NCBI RefSeq assembly: GCF_005876835.1 | Contig: NZ_PPSW01000014.1 | Coordinates: 186,001 to 250,000 of the forward strand | Direction of reading: 5' to 3' | Length of the DNA: 64,000 nt | Source: Pseudoalteromonas phenolica | GTDB lineage: Bacteria > Pseudomonadota > Gammaproteobacteria > Enterobacterales > Alteromonadaceae | In this document: positions 7,407 through 15,697 of the stretch, piece by piece | Numbering within the stretch: the first letter of the stretch is position 1 | How the letters are laid out: the number at the start of each line of letters is the position of its first letter | Notes under the pieces: model-generated | Seen by the model: the letters and a program-made list of their open reading frames with translations, nothing else | What the model was told of the DNA's origin: nothing | Database searches by the model: none | Position numbers and translations under genes: made by a program

Positions 7407-9347
7407 ATGTTAAAAAAATACTTTTTTGCACTGTTTCTCTTGCTTATCACATTGTTGCTGATTGCCACCTTAGAAACCTTTTTACCCAATCAACAAACTC
7501 CTAATAGCCCACACAATAACACCACTTTGTCACCGGAAGTCCAGTTGCAAGAAATCAGTAAGCGGCATCCTCTGCTGAACTTATATCAACTTGCTAAAAG
7601 TGAACCTGAAGCCGCTTTAATCGCTCTGAAAAGTTGGCAATCTAAGAACCAGAAAGCGCATAAAATAGAGTTGATATATGCCTTAAAGATAAAAAGAAGA
7701 GTTTCAATATATGCGCCAAAAGCTGTCTCTAAAAAACAAATAGAAATTGAAATTAAAGAGTTTTCTCAACAACATGATCTAAATTGGTTAGGAGCTTGGT
7801 TGACACATTTACAAGCAAAATCACAAATAAGAGAAGGAAACTTAAATGACGCGAAGAAAGGCATAGATGAAGCTCTAAATATCGCAGAACAAGAAAACCT
7901 AGAATTTTTATTAGTAGATTTTTATGTCACTGCAGGGGTCATTTATAATGCAGATAATCAACTAGCCCAAGCACAACAGTATTTTGACCTTGGCCTGTCC
8001 ATTGCTGAAAAGCAAAACGACATATATAGACAATCAGTATATAACAATAATTTAGGCCTACTTTATGTGCATCTTGAACAGTGGCAGAATGCATTAGACT
8101 ACCTCATCAAAGCTGAATCACTTTACAGTAAAATCGATAGTCCTGACCTGAATTTTCATTTAATTATTTTATTTAATCAATCGTTTGCACATATACAAGC
8201 CGGGGAAATAGAAACCGCTTGGGAAAAACATAACAAAGCAATGTCACGCTTAGCGCAAAATAAGCGCCCTTACCCTTATATTATTTCTCTAAAGAACCTT
8301 GCACGTTTATATTATTCACAAGAAAACTATAAAGAATCAGTGCTCGCTGCCTCAAATTGCTTAGCGCACGAAAATATAGAGAAATATAAAAAACAACATG
8401 CAATCTGTGCTTTTGAACATGCAAAGGCACTATATGCAATGCAACGATTATCCGAAGCAGAAGCATCTTTATCACTGTCTATTAAACTCTTTGAAGATAT
8501 AAAACATGACCGCTTTTTAACAAAAAGCCTTTTGCTTCACGCAAAAATCAATGAGCAAGGTGCTAATATTGAAAAAGCATATACATTATATAAGCAATAT
8601 TACAGCAATGAACGCGCATTTTTAATTGAAGATCTCAGGCTACTTGGTAATGTATTACAGCTTCAAAAAGTGACACAAGAACGAGATTTACTTGCCTCTC
8701 AAAATGCGCTTTCAGCGTTAAACAAACAAGTCGATGAACAAAAAGTAAAAATGCTCTGGCTTTGGCTGTTAGTTATTCTTTTCGCTTTAACATGGCTAAT
8801 TTGGCATTTTTACAAAGTCAAAGACGACAATAAACAATTATATCAATTGAGCTTTAAGGACCCTCTCACTAAAGCATCAAATCGGCGTCATTATCATCAA
8901 GAATTAGAGAACCCTCAGATCTTAAATACTGAACAACTTTATCGATTAGTTGTTATTGATCTTGACCATTTTAAGCAAATAAATGATGAATATGGCCATG
9001 ACTCGGGTGACCTTGTTTTAAAGGCCACTGCGAAGTTACTTTTAAACACACTTGAGAGTGATGAGTTATTTGTTAGATGGGGCGGTGAAGAGTTTTTAAT
9101 GATATTAAAAGATACAAGTAACTTCTCTGAGCGAGTTTGCTCTTTTATATCACTCATTGCTGATACACCTATTGATGTTGCTAATAAGACCATCAATGTA
9201 ACGACATCTTTGGGCTGTAGTAACGCAGTATTAATCAGTGATTTAAAATCATCTGATAAAGCATTCAAACTCGCTGATAAATGCCTTTATCAAGCTAAAA
9301 GAGATGGCCGAAATCGTGTTGTTATGCCTGAAGCACTCGTTAATTAG
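7407..9347 (+). CDS. Membrane-anchored TPR-GGDEF diguanylate cyclase
   Basis: The 646-aa protein has an N-terminal membrane segment (KKYFFALFLLLITLLLIATL), then about 370 residues of TPR-like helical pairs (YNNNLGLLYVHLEQWQNALD is one repeat), a second TM near residues 450-470 (MLWLWLLVILFALTWLIW) and a GGDEF domain. The active-site motif is GGEEF at about 559-563, with DHFKQINDEYGHDSGD upstream, so it should make cyclic-di-GMP from GTP. The allosteric I-site position before the motif reads E-S-D-E, not RxxD, so product feedback is probably absent. The TPR region is predicted periplasmic and likely senses a protein or peptide signal. It stands alone, with no operon partner. Confidence 0.88.
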   Translation: MLKKYFFALFLLLITLLLIATLETFLPNQQTPNSPHNNTTLSPEVQLQEISKRHPLLNLYQLAKSEPEAALIALKSWQSKNQKAHKIELIYALKIKRRVSIYAPKAVSKKQIEIEIKEFSQQHDLNWLGAWLTHLQAKSQIREGNLNDAKKGIDEALNIAEQENLEFLLVDFYVTAGVIYNADNQLAQAQQYFDLGLSIAEKQNDIYRQSVYNNNLGLLYVHLEQWQNALDYLIKAESLYSKIDSPDLNFHLIILFNQSFAHIQAGEIETAWEKHNKAMSRLAQNKRPYPYIISLKNLARLYYSQENYKESVLAASNCLAHENIEKYKKQHAICAFEHAKALYAMQRLSEAEASLSLSIKLFEDIKHDRFLTKSLLLHAKINEQGANIEKAYTLYKQYYSNERAFLIEDLRLLGNVLQLQKVTQERDLLASQNALSALNKQVDEQKVKMLWLWLLVILFALTWLIWHFYKVKDDNKQLYQLSFKDPLTKASNRRHYHQELENPQILNTEQLYRLVVIDLDHFKQINDEYGHDSGDLVLKATAKLLLNTLESDELFVRWGGEEFLMILKDTSNFSERVCSFISLIADTPIDVANKTINVTTSLGCSNAVLISDLKSSDKAFKLADKCLYQAKRDGRNRVVMPEALVN

Positions 9348-9374
9348 CTGCAAATACCATAACCATTTGCAGCT
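9346..9374. terminator. Hairpin between GGDEF gene and acuI (probable bidirectional terminator)
   Basis: AGCTGCAAAT (9346-9355) pairs with ATTTGCAGCT (9365-9374), a perfect 10-bp stem between converging genes. The U-tract is weak on both strands, so efficiency is uncertain. Confidence 0.5.
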
Positions 9375-9396
9375 ATAAGAACTATAATCTAAGACT

Positions 9397-10374
9397 CTAT
9401 AGCGTCACCACGACACGCCCTCTAACTTTGCCTTCTAATAGTTTCGAAGCGGTTTCAACGACTTCGTTTAAACCTATATCAGCCGCAACGGCCTCAAACA
9501 TGTCTGGTTCAATAATATCTGCTAAACGTGACCAAGCTTCTATTCTGTCTTCAAGCGGACGCATTACACTGTCGATACCCGCTAGCGTCACACCTCTTAA
9601 AATGAAAGGCGCTACAGTTGCAGGAAACTCCATGCTTTGCGCCAAACCACATGCAGCCACAACGCCACCATATTTAATACCTGCACACACATTAGCTAAA
9701 GTATGACCCCCCACAGAATCAATTGCCGCAGCCCATCGCTCTTTGCCAAGTGGCCTACCCGGCTCAGATAATGTATTTCGATCAATCACGTCACTTGCGC
9801 CTAATTTGGTCAAGTAATCTGATTCGTCCATGCGACCCGTTGAAGCAACCACTTTGTAACCCAACTTAGCCAATATGGCGATAGCAAAACTGCCAACACC
9901 ACCATTTGCTCCTGTAACAAGAATATCGCCTTTTTCAGGCGTAATACCCTGCTTTTCAAGAGCTAAAACACATAACATAGCGGTATAACCCGCTGTGCCA
10001 ATTGCCATGGCTTGTTTCGCAGATAAAGACTCAGGCAAAGGGATCAACCACTCACTTTTGAGTCTAGCTTTTTCAGCTAGCCCACCGCAGTGTGCTTCAC
10101 CAACACCAAAGCCATTGAGTAATACTTTGTCACCAACTTTGAATTTGTCAGAATCTGATTGCTCAACCTCGCCAACTAAATCGATACCAGGGATCATCGG
10201 AAAAGTACGAACGACGGGCGCTTTACCTGTTATTGCCAATGCATCTTTGTAGTTCAACGTGCTGTGAGACACGCTTACAGTGACATCTCCTTCAGGTAAG
10301 ACCTTGTCATCAATATCAGTAATTGACGCCTGATAACCTTGTTCATCTTTATTGATCAAAATACCTTTAAACAT
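9397..10374 (-). CDS. acuI: Acrylyl-CoA reductase (NADPH), MDR family
   Basis: The 325-aa protein belongs to the AcuI/YhdH branch of zinc-independent medium-chain reductases. It begins MFKGILINKDEQGY and has the SHSTLNYKDALAITGK motif near residues 35-50, then PGIDLVGEV, the Rossmann motif VTGANGGVGSFA at about 148-159 and a C-terminal GRVVVTL. AcuI reduces toxic acryloyl-CoA to propionyl-CoA, which matters during degradation of DMSP and 3-hydroxypropionate and for acrylate tolerance. The preceding gene on the same strand is its likely regulator AcuR, and a TAGAC-N5-GTCTA operator lies 16 bp before the start codon. No DMSP lyase gene is in the window, so detoxification of environmental acrylate is equally possible. 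Confidence 0.88.
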   Translation of the reverse strand: MFKGILINKDEQGYQASITDIDDKVLPEGDVTVSVSHSTLNYKDALAITGKAPVVRTFPMIPGIDLVGEVEQSDSDKFKVGDKVLLNGFGVGEAHCGGLAEKARLKSEWLIPLPESLSAKQAMAIGTAGYTAMLCVLALEKQGITPEKGDILVTGANGGVGSFAIAILAKLGYKVVASTGRMDESDYLTKLGASDVIDRNTLSEPGRPLGKERWAAAIDSVGGHTLANVCAGIKYGGVVAACGLAQSMEFPATVAPFILRGVTLAGIDSVMRPLEDRIEAWSRLADIIEPDMFEAVAADIGLNEVVETASKLLEGKVRGRVVVTL

Positions 10375-10388
10375 CGTTCGCTCCTAAT

Positions 10389-10405
10389 TTAGACCGCTCG
10401 TCTAT
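10389..10405. promoter_or_regulatory. AcuR-type operator upstream of acuI
   Basis: TAGACCGCTCGTCTA at 10390-10404 has arms TAGAC/GTCTA with a 5-bp spacer. It matches the operator before acuR (TAGACCGACTGTCTA) in 13 of 15 positions. On the minus strand TATAGA overlapping the operator could be the -10 element of acuI. The base next to the outer arm is almost the start of the repeat element at 10407. Confidence 0.75.
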
Positions 10406-10406
10406 A

Positions 10407-10672
10407 AGGGCCTGTGATCCTTTTCCGTCCGAGTTTTGCTCTCTCTGAGCGAGCTTTGAACGCGACGCTCGGTTTGATGCTTAGCGAGCTAAGTACAAAT
10501 CGAGCAACAATGTGCAAAGTTTGCTCAGAAGAGCCCTTTGGGCAGTGTTTGACTGGCATTTCTACTGCGTTATCGCAAGACTCACATGGAATAACCATGC
10601 TACGCTTGCTCCGCCTTGTATAAAAACCAGTCAAACTTCTGCAAAAACGAACTTAAAAGGTTAACAGGCCCT
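10407..10672. repeat. 266-bp inverted-repeat-bounded element (MITE-like) inserted between acuR and acuI
   Basis: The ends are AGGGCCTGTGATCCTTTT (10407-10424) and, as reverse complement of 10655-10672, AGGGCCTGTTAACCTTTT; they match at 16 of 18 positions. Inside are GAGCGAGCTTTGAACGCGAC and ATGTGCAAAGTTTGCTCAG, plus further short palindromes. The element codes for no convincing protein, although an 81-codon open frame runs through it on the minus strand. I recall closely similar dispersed repeats in Alteromonadales and Vibrio-related genomes, but copy number cannot be checked here. No clear target-site duplication is visible. Confidence 0.65.
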
Positions 10673-10713
10673 CAGTTAAAAATTTTACTTTTTTCTTTTG
10701 AAAGTGGACCTTA

Positions 10714-11358
10714 CTAACTTTGAGATGCGGTAGGTAACCCCATAACAAAACACTTAAAATAATTATCGAGTGGTTTCACCGAAGCCTCTAAACGAGCACG
10801 GCTAACAGCGCCTTCCCAGCCAATCCAGAAATACTCAGCAAGCAGCGCGCAATCTGCATTTTGGCTCACTTGCCCTTGTTTTTTTGCCTCTTCTAAACAC
10901 GCCGCGACTTCACATTGCCAAGTTTCAAATATTGCCACCAGCTCTTTTCTGAAACTGAGGGGTAATAAATCAACTTCTTGCCCCAAATTACCGACCAAGC
11001 AACCGCGTTTAAAATTATGCTTTTGTATACCTGACTTGGCATCTTCGACGAAATTACTCAGCCTAGACAGAGGCGCTTCATCACTTTGCGCTAAATGCCT
11101 TTTTAGCTTTTTCAAAAAATACGCGGCATAACTTTCAAGTACGGCCAAACCAAAGGCCTCTTTGCTACTGAAATAATGATAAAACGAGCCCTTTGGTACA
11201 CCCACTCGCTTTAATATTTGTTCAATACCTGAAGCGGCAAAGCCAGATTCTGTTAGCTGCTCAAGTCCAGCTCGAATTAGCTCGGCTCTTGTATCTTGAT
11301 TTTCACGCGCCACTTTGGGTGGGCGACCTCGTCGAGGCTTTGCTGTTTTTTCGATCAT
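10714..11358 (-). CDS. acuR: TetR-family regulator, AcuR/NemR-like
   Basis: This 214-aa TetR protein has a basic N-terminal tail (PRRGRPPK) and a helix-turn-helix ending GVPKGSFYHYFSSKEAFGLAVLE, the form shared by AcuR and NemR, which respond to acrylate or electrophiles through cysteines. A cysteine sits in the KRGCLVGNLGQE segment at about residue 118. Neighbouring acuI and a near-identical operator before both genes support AcuR over NemR. It probably represses itself and acuI until acrylate or a related electrophile binds. The original acuR-acuI spacing has been enlarged by the 266-bp repeat element. Confidence 0.8.
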   Translation of the reverse strand: MIEKTAKPRRGRPPKVARENQDTRAELIRAGLEQLTESGFAASGIEQILKRVGVPKGSFYHYFSSKEAFGLAVLESYAAYFLKKLKRHLAQSDEAPLSRLSNFVEDAKSGIQKHNFKRGCLVGNLGQEVDLLPLSFRKELVAIFETWQCEVAACLEEAKKQGQVSQNADCALLAEYFWIGWEGAVSRARLEASVKPLDNYFKCFVMGLPTASQS

Positions 11359-11367
11359 GAAACGATA

Positions 11368-11384
11368 TTAGACCGACTGTCTAA
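11368..11384. promoter_or_regulatory. AcuR-type operator upstream of acuR (autoregulation)
   Basis: TTAGAC-CGACT-GTCTAA is a 6-bp-arm palindrome centred 18 bp before the acuR start codon. It shares the TAGACCG-N3-GTCTA core with the site before acuI. Confidence 0.75.
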
Positions 11385-11391
11385 TAAAAGC

Positions 11392-11431
11392 AATTCTCAT
11401 TTTTCAACTACCAAAACTTTAAATGAGAATT
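11392..11431. promoter_or_regulatory. 11-bp inverted repeat in the acuR / DUF1826 divergent promoter region
   Basis: AATTCTCATTT (11392-11402) and AAATGAGAATT (11421-11431) are perfect inverted arms separated by 18 bp. Each arm resembles a Fur-type AATGAGAATTATT half-site. A weaker Zur-like stretch, TGTTATATTGTATCA, follows at about 11444-11458. A metal regulator acting on the DUF1826 gene is a guess from these similarities. Confidence 0.4.
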
Positions 11432-11477
11432 ATTTAATGTTAGTTTTGTTATATTGTATCAATCAAACAAAGTTAAC

Positions 11478-12146
11478 ATGAGTCATAACACTGCGGCCCC
11501 ACTTGAATACTCTGAACTAAACCAAACAGCTAGTTGCCAAATAAGCGCCTCTGCGAATGTTTTAAGCAATATTTACAATAAGGAAGTCACACTGACTTGC
11601 TTCTCAAATAAATCCAGTTGGGCGATATCACATGCAGCACAGTTATTTGCCAAGCAAAATCTAGGTACTGTGCTCCAATATCAGGGTGAGATAAATAAAG
11701 ACTTATTTGAAGAGATTCTATTTAAGCTTGAGGGCAGTACGCATGCATCGTTACTAGCACAACATATTGAACTCATGCTAGAAATGTTTCAGGTATTATT
11801 CGAGCCTAAAGAAATCGGGTTAAGACTGATTGCCTGCGATACCTCTTTAAGCCCTCATTTCCATCAACCGCAGAACCTTGTAAGAATGGTTTCTACATTA
11901 GGCGGCCTAGGTGAGAGATGGGTTGCTCCCGATGAAGTTAAGTTTTTACCATTAGAACCAAACCAATTAAAGCCCGAAATTAAAGCGCCTTTACCTCATC
12001 ATGTTTCTCAATTACAAGATGGTGATATTGCACTTATGAAAGGCTCTCAATGGGTTGATCATGAACAAAGCGCAATTACGTGTGCCTCTCCTGCATTTTA
12101 TAATAACGAGTTCAAACTTTGTATATACATTGATTTTATTGAATAA
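11478..12146 (+). CDS. DUF1826-family protein
   Basis: I favour ATG 11478 (MSHNTAAPLEY, 222 aa), although an in-frame start at 11454 exists; neither has a clear ribosome-binding site. The central pattern CDTSLSPHFHQPQNLVRMVSTLGGLGERWV and the later DIALMKGSQW resemble DUF1826 proteins, whose histidines could bind metal. No enzymatic role is established for the family. I recall it among genes linked to zinc limitation in some gammaproteobacteria, which would fit the Zur-like sequence upstream, but that link is weak here. It has no operon partner: alpha-amylase begins 145 bp later with its own leader. Confidence 0.6.
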   Translation: MSHNTAAPLEYSELNQTASCQISASANVLSNIYNKEVTLTCFSNKSSWAISHAAQLFAKQNLGTVLQYQGEINKDLFEEILFKLEGSTHASLLAQHIELMLEMFQVLFEPKEIGLRLIACDTSLSPHFHQPQNLVRMVSTLGGLGERWVAPDEVKFLPLEPNQLKPEIKAPLPHHVSQLQDGDIALMKGSQWVDHEQSAITCASPAFYNNEFKLCIYIDFIE

Positions 12147-12291
12147 AATCTGTGCAAACTCTTCTGAAGTTTTGATTATTGAGAAAAGACTTTTAATGAA
12201 TACGTATGCATAACATTTCATTAACTTAGTTTATATGTGAGTTTTATGTTTCCTATTTCAACACGCAAGGAATGCGATAAAAGGTAAACAC

Positions 12292-13713
12292 ATGACAACA
12301 CATATAAAATCAAATAAACAACTTAAAATTGCAGCGCTTGTACTTGGTGCTGTTAGCTTCCAAAGCAGCGCAGATGTTATTTTACATGCATTTAACTGGC
12401 GCTATGATGACGTTGCGAGCAAGGCTCAAGAGATTGCTGAACTTGGGTATAAAAAAGTACTCGTCTCTCCTGCTTATAAATCGACTGGAGATGCATGGTG
12501 GTCTCGTTATCAGCCACAAGATCTTCGTGTCATCGATAACCCTTTGGGCGATACCAATGATTTTAAGGCCATGGTGCAAGCGCTTAAAGCGCAAGGTGTA
12601 GAGACATATGCCGACATTGTTTTTAATCATATGGCAAACGAGCAATGGAAACGCGCTGATCTTAACTATCCAGGAAGCGAAATTTTAGCCGACTACGCCG
12701 CTGATATTAACTATTACAACGACATTACTTTATTCGGTGATGTTCAAAATGGTTTATTCGGGGCTGGCGATTTTCATGGTACATATGACCAAGGAGGTCC
12801 AAAATGTATCAGTAATTACAATGACGTTGGCGATGTACAATACAACCGACTGTGTGGCGCTGCCCCCGATCCAGGCCTCCCCGATTTAGACCCTAACAAT
12901 TGGGTTATCACTCAACAAAAAGCGTATTTAAATGCGTTAAAACAAATTGGCGTAACGGGCTTTAGAGTTGATGCCGCAAAACATATGACCAACTACCATA
13001 TTAATGCCGTGTTCGATGCCAACATTAAAAAAGGTACGCATGTATTTGGTGAAATTATAACGACAGGTGGTTCAGGTAGCGGTGATTACGATAACTTTTT
13101 AGTGCCTTACTTGGCACAAACAGGCCACTCAGCTTATGACTTTCCTTTATTTGCACAGATCAGAGGCGCATTTAATTTTGGCGGTTCAATGAGTCAACTT
13201 GTTGACCCTGCAGCCTATGGCCAAGCATTGGCCGGTAACAAAGCCATTACGTTTAGCGTTACTCATGATATCCCATTAAATGATGGCTTTAGATATCAAA
13301 TTCTGGATGCCACCGACGAAAAACTTGCGAATGCATTTGTTTTGGGCAGAGATGGTGGCGTACCACTGGTGTATTCGGATAATAACGAAAGTGGTGATAA
13401 CCGCTGGAATGACCTTTACCGCCGTGAAGATATCAAAGGCATGCTTAAATTCCACAATGCCACACAAGGCAGTAGCATGCAGGTGCTAAGCCACAATAGT
13501 TGTATTTTATTATTTAAACGCGAGCACAAAGGCGTGGTTGGTATCAATAAGTGTGGCACTGGCCAAGATATCTGGGTAGATACACAAGCCGATAATTTAT
13601 GGTGGCACCGCAACTACCGAGATACATTAAGCAACGATGTGCAAAATATCTCGAGTCAGTGGCATAAGTTTTACCTACCAGCGAGAACAGCAAGAATGTG
13701 GTTGATGGAATAA
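12292..13713 (+). CDS. Secreted alpha-amylase, glycoside hydrolase family 13
   Basis: The 473-aa product carries a signal peptide (KIAALVLGAVSFQSSA), so it is exported. The four GH13 regions are present: DIVFNH; GFRVDAAKH with nucleophile D227; GEIITT with acid/base E254; and THDIP with the transition-state stabiliser D326. The short C-terminal beta domain ends in RTARMWLME. It should hydrolyse internal alpha-1,4 bonds of starch or glycogen. There is no carbohydrate-binding module. It stands alone with its own terminator and no maltose regulator beside it. The exact GH13 subfamily was not resolved. Confidence 0.92.
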   Translation: MTTHIKSNKQLKIAALVLGAVSFQSSADVILHAFNWRYDDVASKAQEIAELGYKKVLVSPAYKSTGDAWWSRYQPQDLRVIDNPLGDTNDFKAMVQALKAQGVETYADIVFNHMANEQWKRADLNYPGSEILADYAADINYYNDITLFGDVQNGLFGAGDFHGTYDQGGPKCISNYNDVGDVQYNRLCGAAPDPGLPDLDPNNWVITQQKAYLNALKQIGVTGFRVDAAKHMTNYHINAVFDANIKKGTHVFGEIITTGGSGSGDYDNFLVPYLAQTGHSAYDFPLFAQIRGAFNFGGSMSQLVDPAAYGQALAGNKAITFSVTHDIPLNDGFRYQILDATDEKLANAFVLGRDGGVPLVYSDNNESGDNRWNDLYRREDIKGMLKFHNATQGSSMQVLSHNSCILLFKREHKGVVGINKCGTGQDIWVDTQADNLWWHRNYRDTLSNDVQNISSQWHKFYLPARTARMWLME

Positions 13714-13758
13714 CCCTCAAACTCTATTGCTTTCAGATTAACTCCCTAGAAGTAACCT

Positions 13759-13786
13759 AAGGTCGCATTTATGCGGCCTTTTTTTG
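13759..13786 (+). terminator. Intrinsic terminator after alpha-amylase
   Basis: AAGGTCGCAT and ATGCGGCCTT form a stem with one G-U pair across 13759-13780, followed by a run of seven T. On the opposite strand it may also serve the converging zinc-ribbon gene. Confidence 0.8.
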
Positions 13787-13789
13787 CTT

Positions 13790-14188
13790 TCATTTTAAAA
13801 GATCAAACAATATATCGAGACCATTAATTCTATCTGCGGTATCTAGAACTCGAATATCTTTCGCATCTCTGAAATTATGTAAGAAACCTTTTAACTCACC
13901 TTGCTTAAACCACGCACCAAAGCAGCTATGACAGTAACTAAAATGACTATTTTCGAAAAAATGTCGATGCAATTTACCACAGCCTGATGGACAAGTTAAT
14001 TCTGTTGTTTCTTTCACTTGGCTTTGTACTTGACCAACAAATGCCATGTAATCGAACTCTTTGACGGTGCCGATTGCTTTTAGAAATTTCGCTGGTAACC
14101 AAGCTCCATGACATGCTGAGCAGCCATAACCTGTGTGAATTTCGGTTAAGTCATATTCAAGTTTTGCATTACATTGGTAACACTGCAT
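13790..14188 (-). CDS. Zinc-ribbon protein (zf-TFIIB-like)
   Basis: The 132-aa protein has two zinc-ribbon knuckle pairs: CYQC with CSAC in the first 30 residues, and CPSGC with CHSC around residues 66-88. Each second knuckle is followed by GAW, the TFIIB-type zinc-ribbon signature (CHGAWLP, CFGAWFKQGEL). Such small proteins bind zinc structurally and their cellular role is unknown. It converges on the amylase gene and is divergent from the MipA-like gene. No partner is evident. Confidence 0.75.
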   Translation of the reverse strand: MQCYQCNAKLEYDLTEIHTGYGCSACHGAWLPAKFLKAIGTVKEFDYMAFVGQVQSQVKETTELTCPSGCGKLHRHFFENSHFSYCHSCFGAWFKQGELKGFLHNFRDAKDIRVLDTADRINGLDILFDLLK

Positions 14189-14328
14189 ACGTTACTTCCT
14201 TATAAACTCTTAATACCAATCTGATAATACATAAAACCTAAAAAGGTACAAACATAAAAAATGTCATAACACTGATCTAAAATGATTTTTCATCCATACT
14301 GATAGTCTGACAACAAAAGGACCTCAAA

Positions 14329-15102
14329 ATGCTCAGAATTATAAAAGCCTTAGCCATTGCTTCATTACCCGTAATTTTTTCTTCAAATGTCTCTGCTGAT
14401 GAACGAGGTGATGTGCGTGCTCAACTTGAACCAAAAGGTTACTTGTATGGCATTGGTCTTGGCTTAAGCCAAGAGATTTATAAAGGTTATGGTAATCGAG
14501 TAACACCTTTGCCTATTTTAGGTTATCGCGGTGACAAATTATCGGTATATGGTCCTTTTGTAAGTTATGAACTTTTAGAGTTAGGTGATATCGAATTCGA
14601 AGTGCAAGCTTCTCCTCGTTTTCAAGGCTTTGACGAATCAGACAGTGATGTCTTTATCGGCATGGAAGAAAGAGACTTTTCAATGGATTTAGGCGCAAAT
14701 TTTAAATATGAGCGAGATAACTGGAAATTAAGCATTGGCTTTTTACACGATATTTTCAATAAATCTGACGGCTATGAAGTAAAAGCCAAAATTGGGAAAG
14801 CGTATCGATTTGGTCCTGTCTTCTTTGAACCAAATTTATCAATAAACCATTTAGATAAAAATCATGTCGATTATTATTATGGTGTAAGAGACTTCGAAGT
14901 CTCTCAAAACAGAGCATTTTATAAAGGTGATAGCGCTATAAACCAATCAATCGGTTTTTCAGTGTCGACCCCTATTTTCTTCGGTGGCTTCACTCAACTT
15001 GCAGTTGATTACACCATGTATGACAGCAGTATCACCGACAGTCCGTTAGTTGAGCGCGATAATAATTTAAGCATGAGATTGTTATTTAGTAAGTTTTTCT
15101 AG
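14329..15102 (+). CDS. MipA/OmpV family outer-membrane protein
   Basis: The 257-aa product starts with a signal peptide (LRIIKALAIASLPVIFSSNVSA) and is built of alternating beta-strands ending in LSMRLLFSKFF, a typical outer-membrane barrel C-terminus with terminal Phe. The YYYGVRDFE motif near residue 185 and the early GIGLGLSQEIYKGYG are MipA/OmpV signatures. Members are a scaffold for murein synthesis (MipA) or osmosensitive porin-like proteins (OmpV), so the exact role is open. An AAAGGA ribosome-binding site precedes the start. Confidence 0.85.
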   Translation: MLRIIKALAIASLPVIFSSNVSADERGDVRAQLEPKGYLYGIGLGLSQEIYKGYGNRVTPLPILGYRGDKLSVYGPFVSYELLELGDIEFEVQASPRFQGFDESDSDVFIGMEERDFSMDLGANFKYERDNWKLSIGFLHDIFNKSDGYEVKAKIGKAYRFGPVFFEPNLSINHLDKNHVDYYYGVRDFEVSQNRAFYKGDSAINQSIGFSVSTPIFFGGFTQLAVDYTMYDSSITDSPLVERDNNLSMRLLFSKFF

Positions 15103-15124
15103 TCAAATAGATACTTGCTACAAT

Positions 15125-15152
15125 AAAGCAGTAGCTTAACTTACTGCTTTTT
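15125..15152. terminator. Bidirectional terminator between mipA-like and PLA2-like genes
   Basis: AAAGCAGTA (15125-15133) pairs with TACTGCTTT (15142-15150), followed by TTTT on the plus strand. The stop codon of the minus-strand gene lies inside the stem. Confidence 0.75.
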
Positions 15153-15584
15153 TGTTTTAGGCATAAAATACTGTTCTAGTTTAACGTTTCGAGCTGCATT
15201 CTCGACTTCTTGACGCTCACTTTCTGACAACACTTTATATCCTCGCGGATATGGCCAACCATAGCCCCAGCGAAAAGGTGTTGGTAAGTAAGGGCTCCCG
15301 CCGACTCTAACTCCTGCCAACATCATGCTAGCGATAATAGGCTCGCCAACCTCTTTAACACATTGTTTTAATCGCGCGTCAGATTGTTCTCGTTGCATTA
15401 CTGTACCACCCTGCCAATAATCAAAGTCATGGGCTACACAACAAGCTAACCATAATTTTTGCTGGTTAAAGGTACCGTCGGGAAACAAACTACATCCATC
15501 ACTTTTAAATGGCTTTAATTCATTTGCATTTAAAGACATAGCACAGATAGAAAGTGTTAAATATAAAAGCCCTTTATTTAGCAT
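15141..15584 (-). CDS. Small secreted protein with a phospholipase A2-like CCxxHD motif
   Basis: The 147-aa protein has a signal peptide (LLYLTLSICAMSLNA). It then has SDGCSLFPDGTF and CCVAHDFDYWQGG, arranged like the calcium loop plus catalytic His-Asp helix of secreted phospholipase A2 (DGCSxFPDG...CCxxHDxxYW). Four cysteines (DGC, CC, KQC) could form the disulfides. Related proteins are usually annotated as hypothetical, so lipase activity is inference from the motif. Its stop codon lies within the terminator shared with the mipA-like gene. Confidence 0.55.
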   Translation of the reverse strand: MLNKGLLYLTLSICAMSLNANELKPFKSDGCSLFPDGTFNQQKLWLACCVAHDFDYWQGGTVMQREQSDARLKQCVKEVGEPIIASMMLAGVRVGGSPYLPTPFRWGYGWPYPRGYKVLSESERQEVENAARNVKLEQYFMPKTKKQ

Positions 15585-15697
15585 AATATTAAGAAGTTAG
15601 ATTAAAACAGGAAGGAGTTTAAATGAATTGACGCCATTAGTCTCATAACAGACACTTCCTTGGCGAAGATTAAAAAGATAGTTCAACTGAACAGCAT

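Noticed and set aside
10389-10634. 81-codon minus-strand frame within the AGGGCCTG repeat
   Set aside because: It lies wholly inside an inverted-repeat element and has no ribosome-binding site; its length follows from the repeat, not from a conserved protein.
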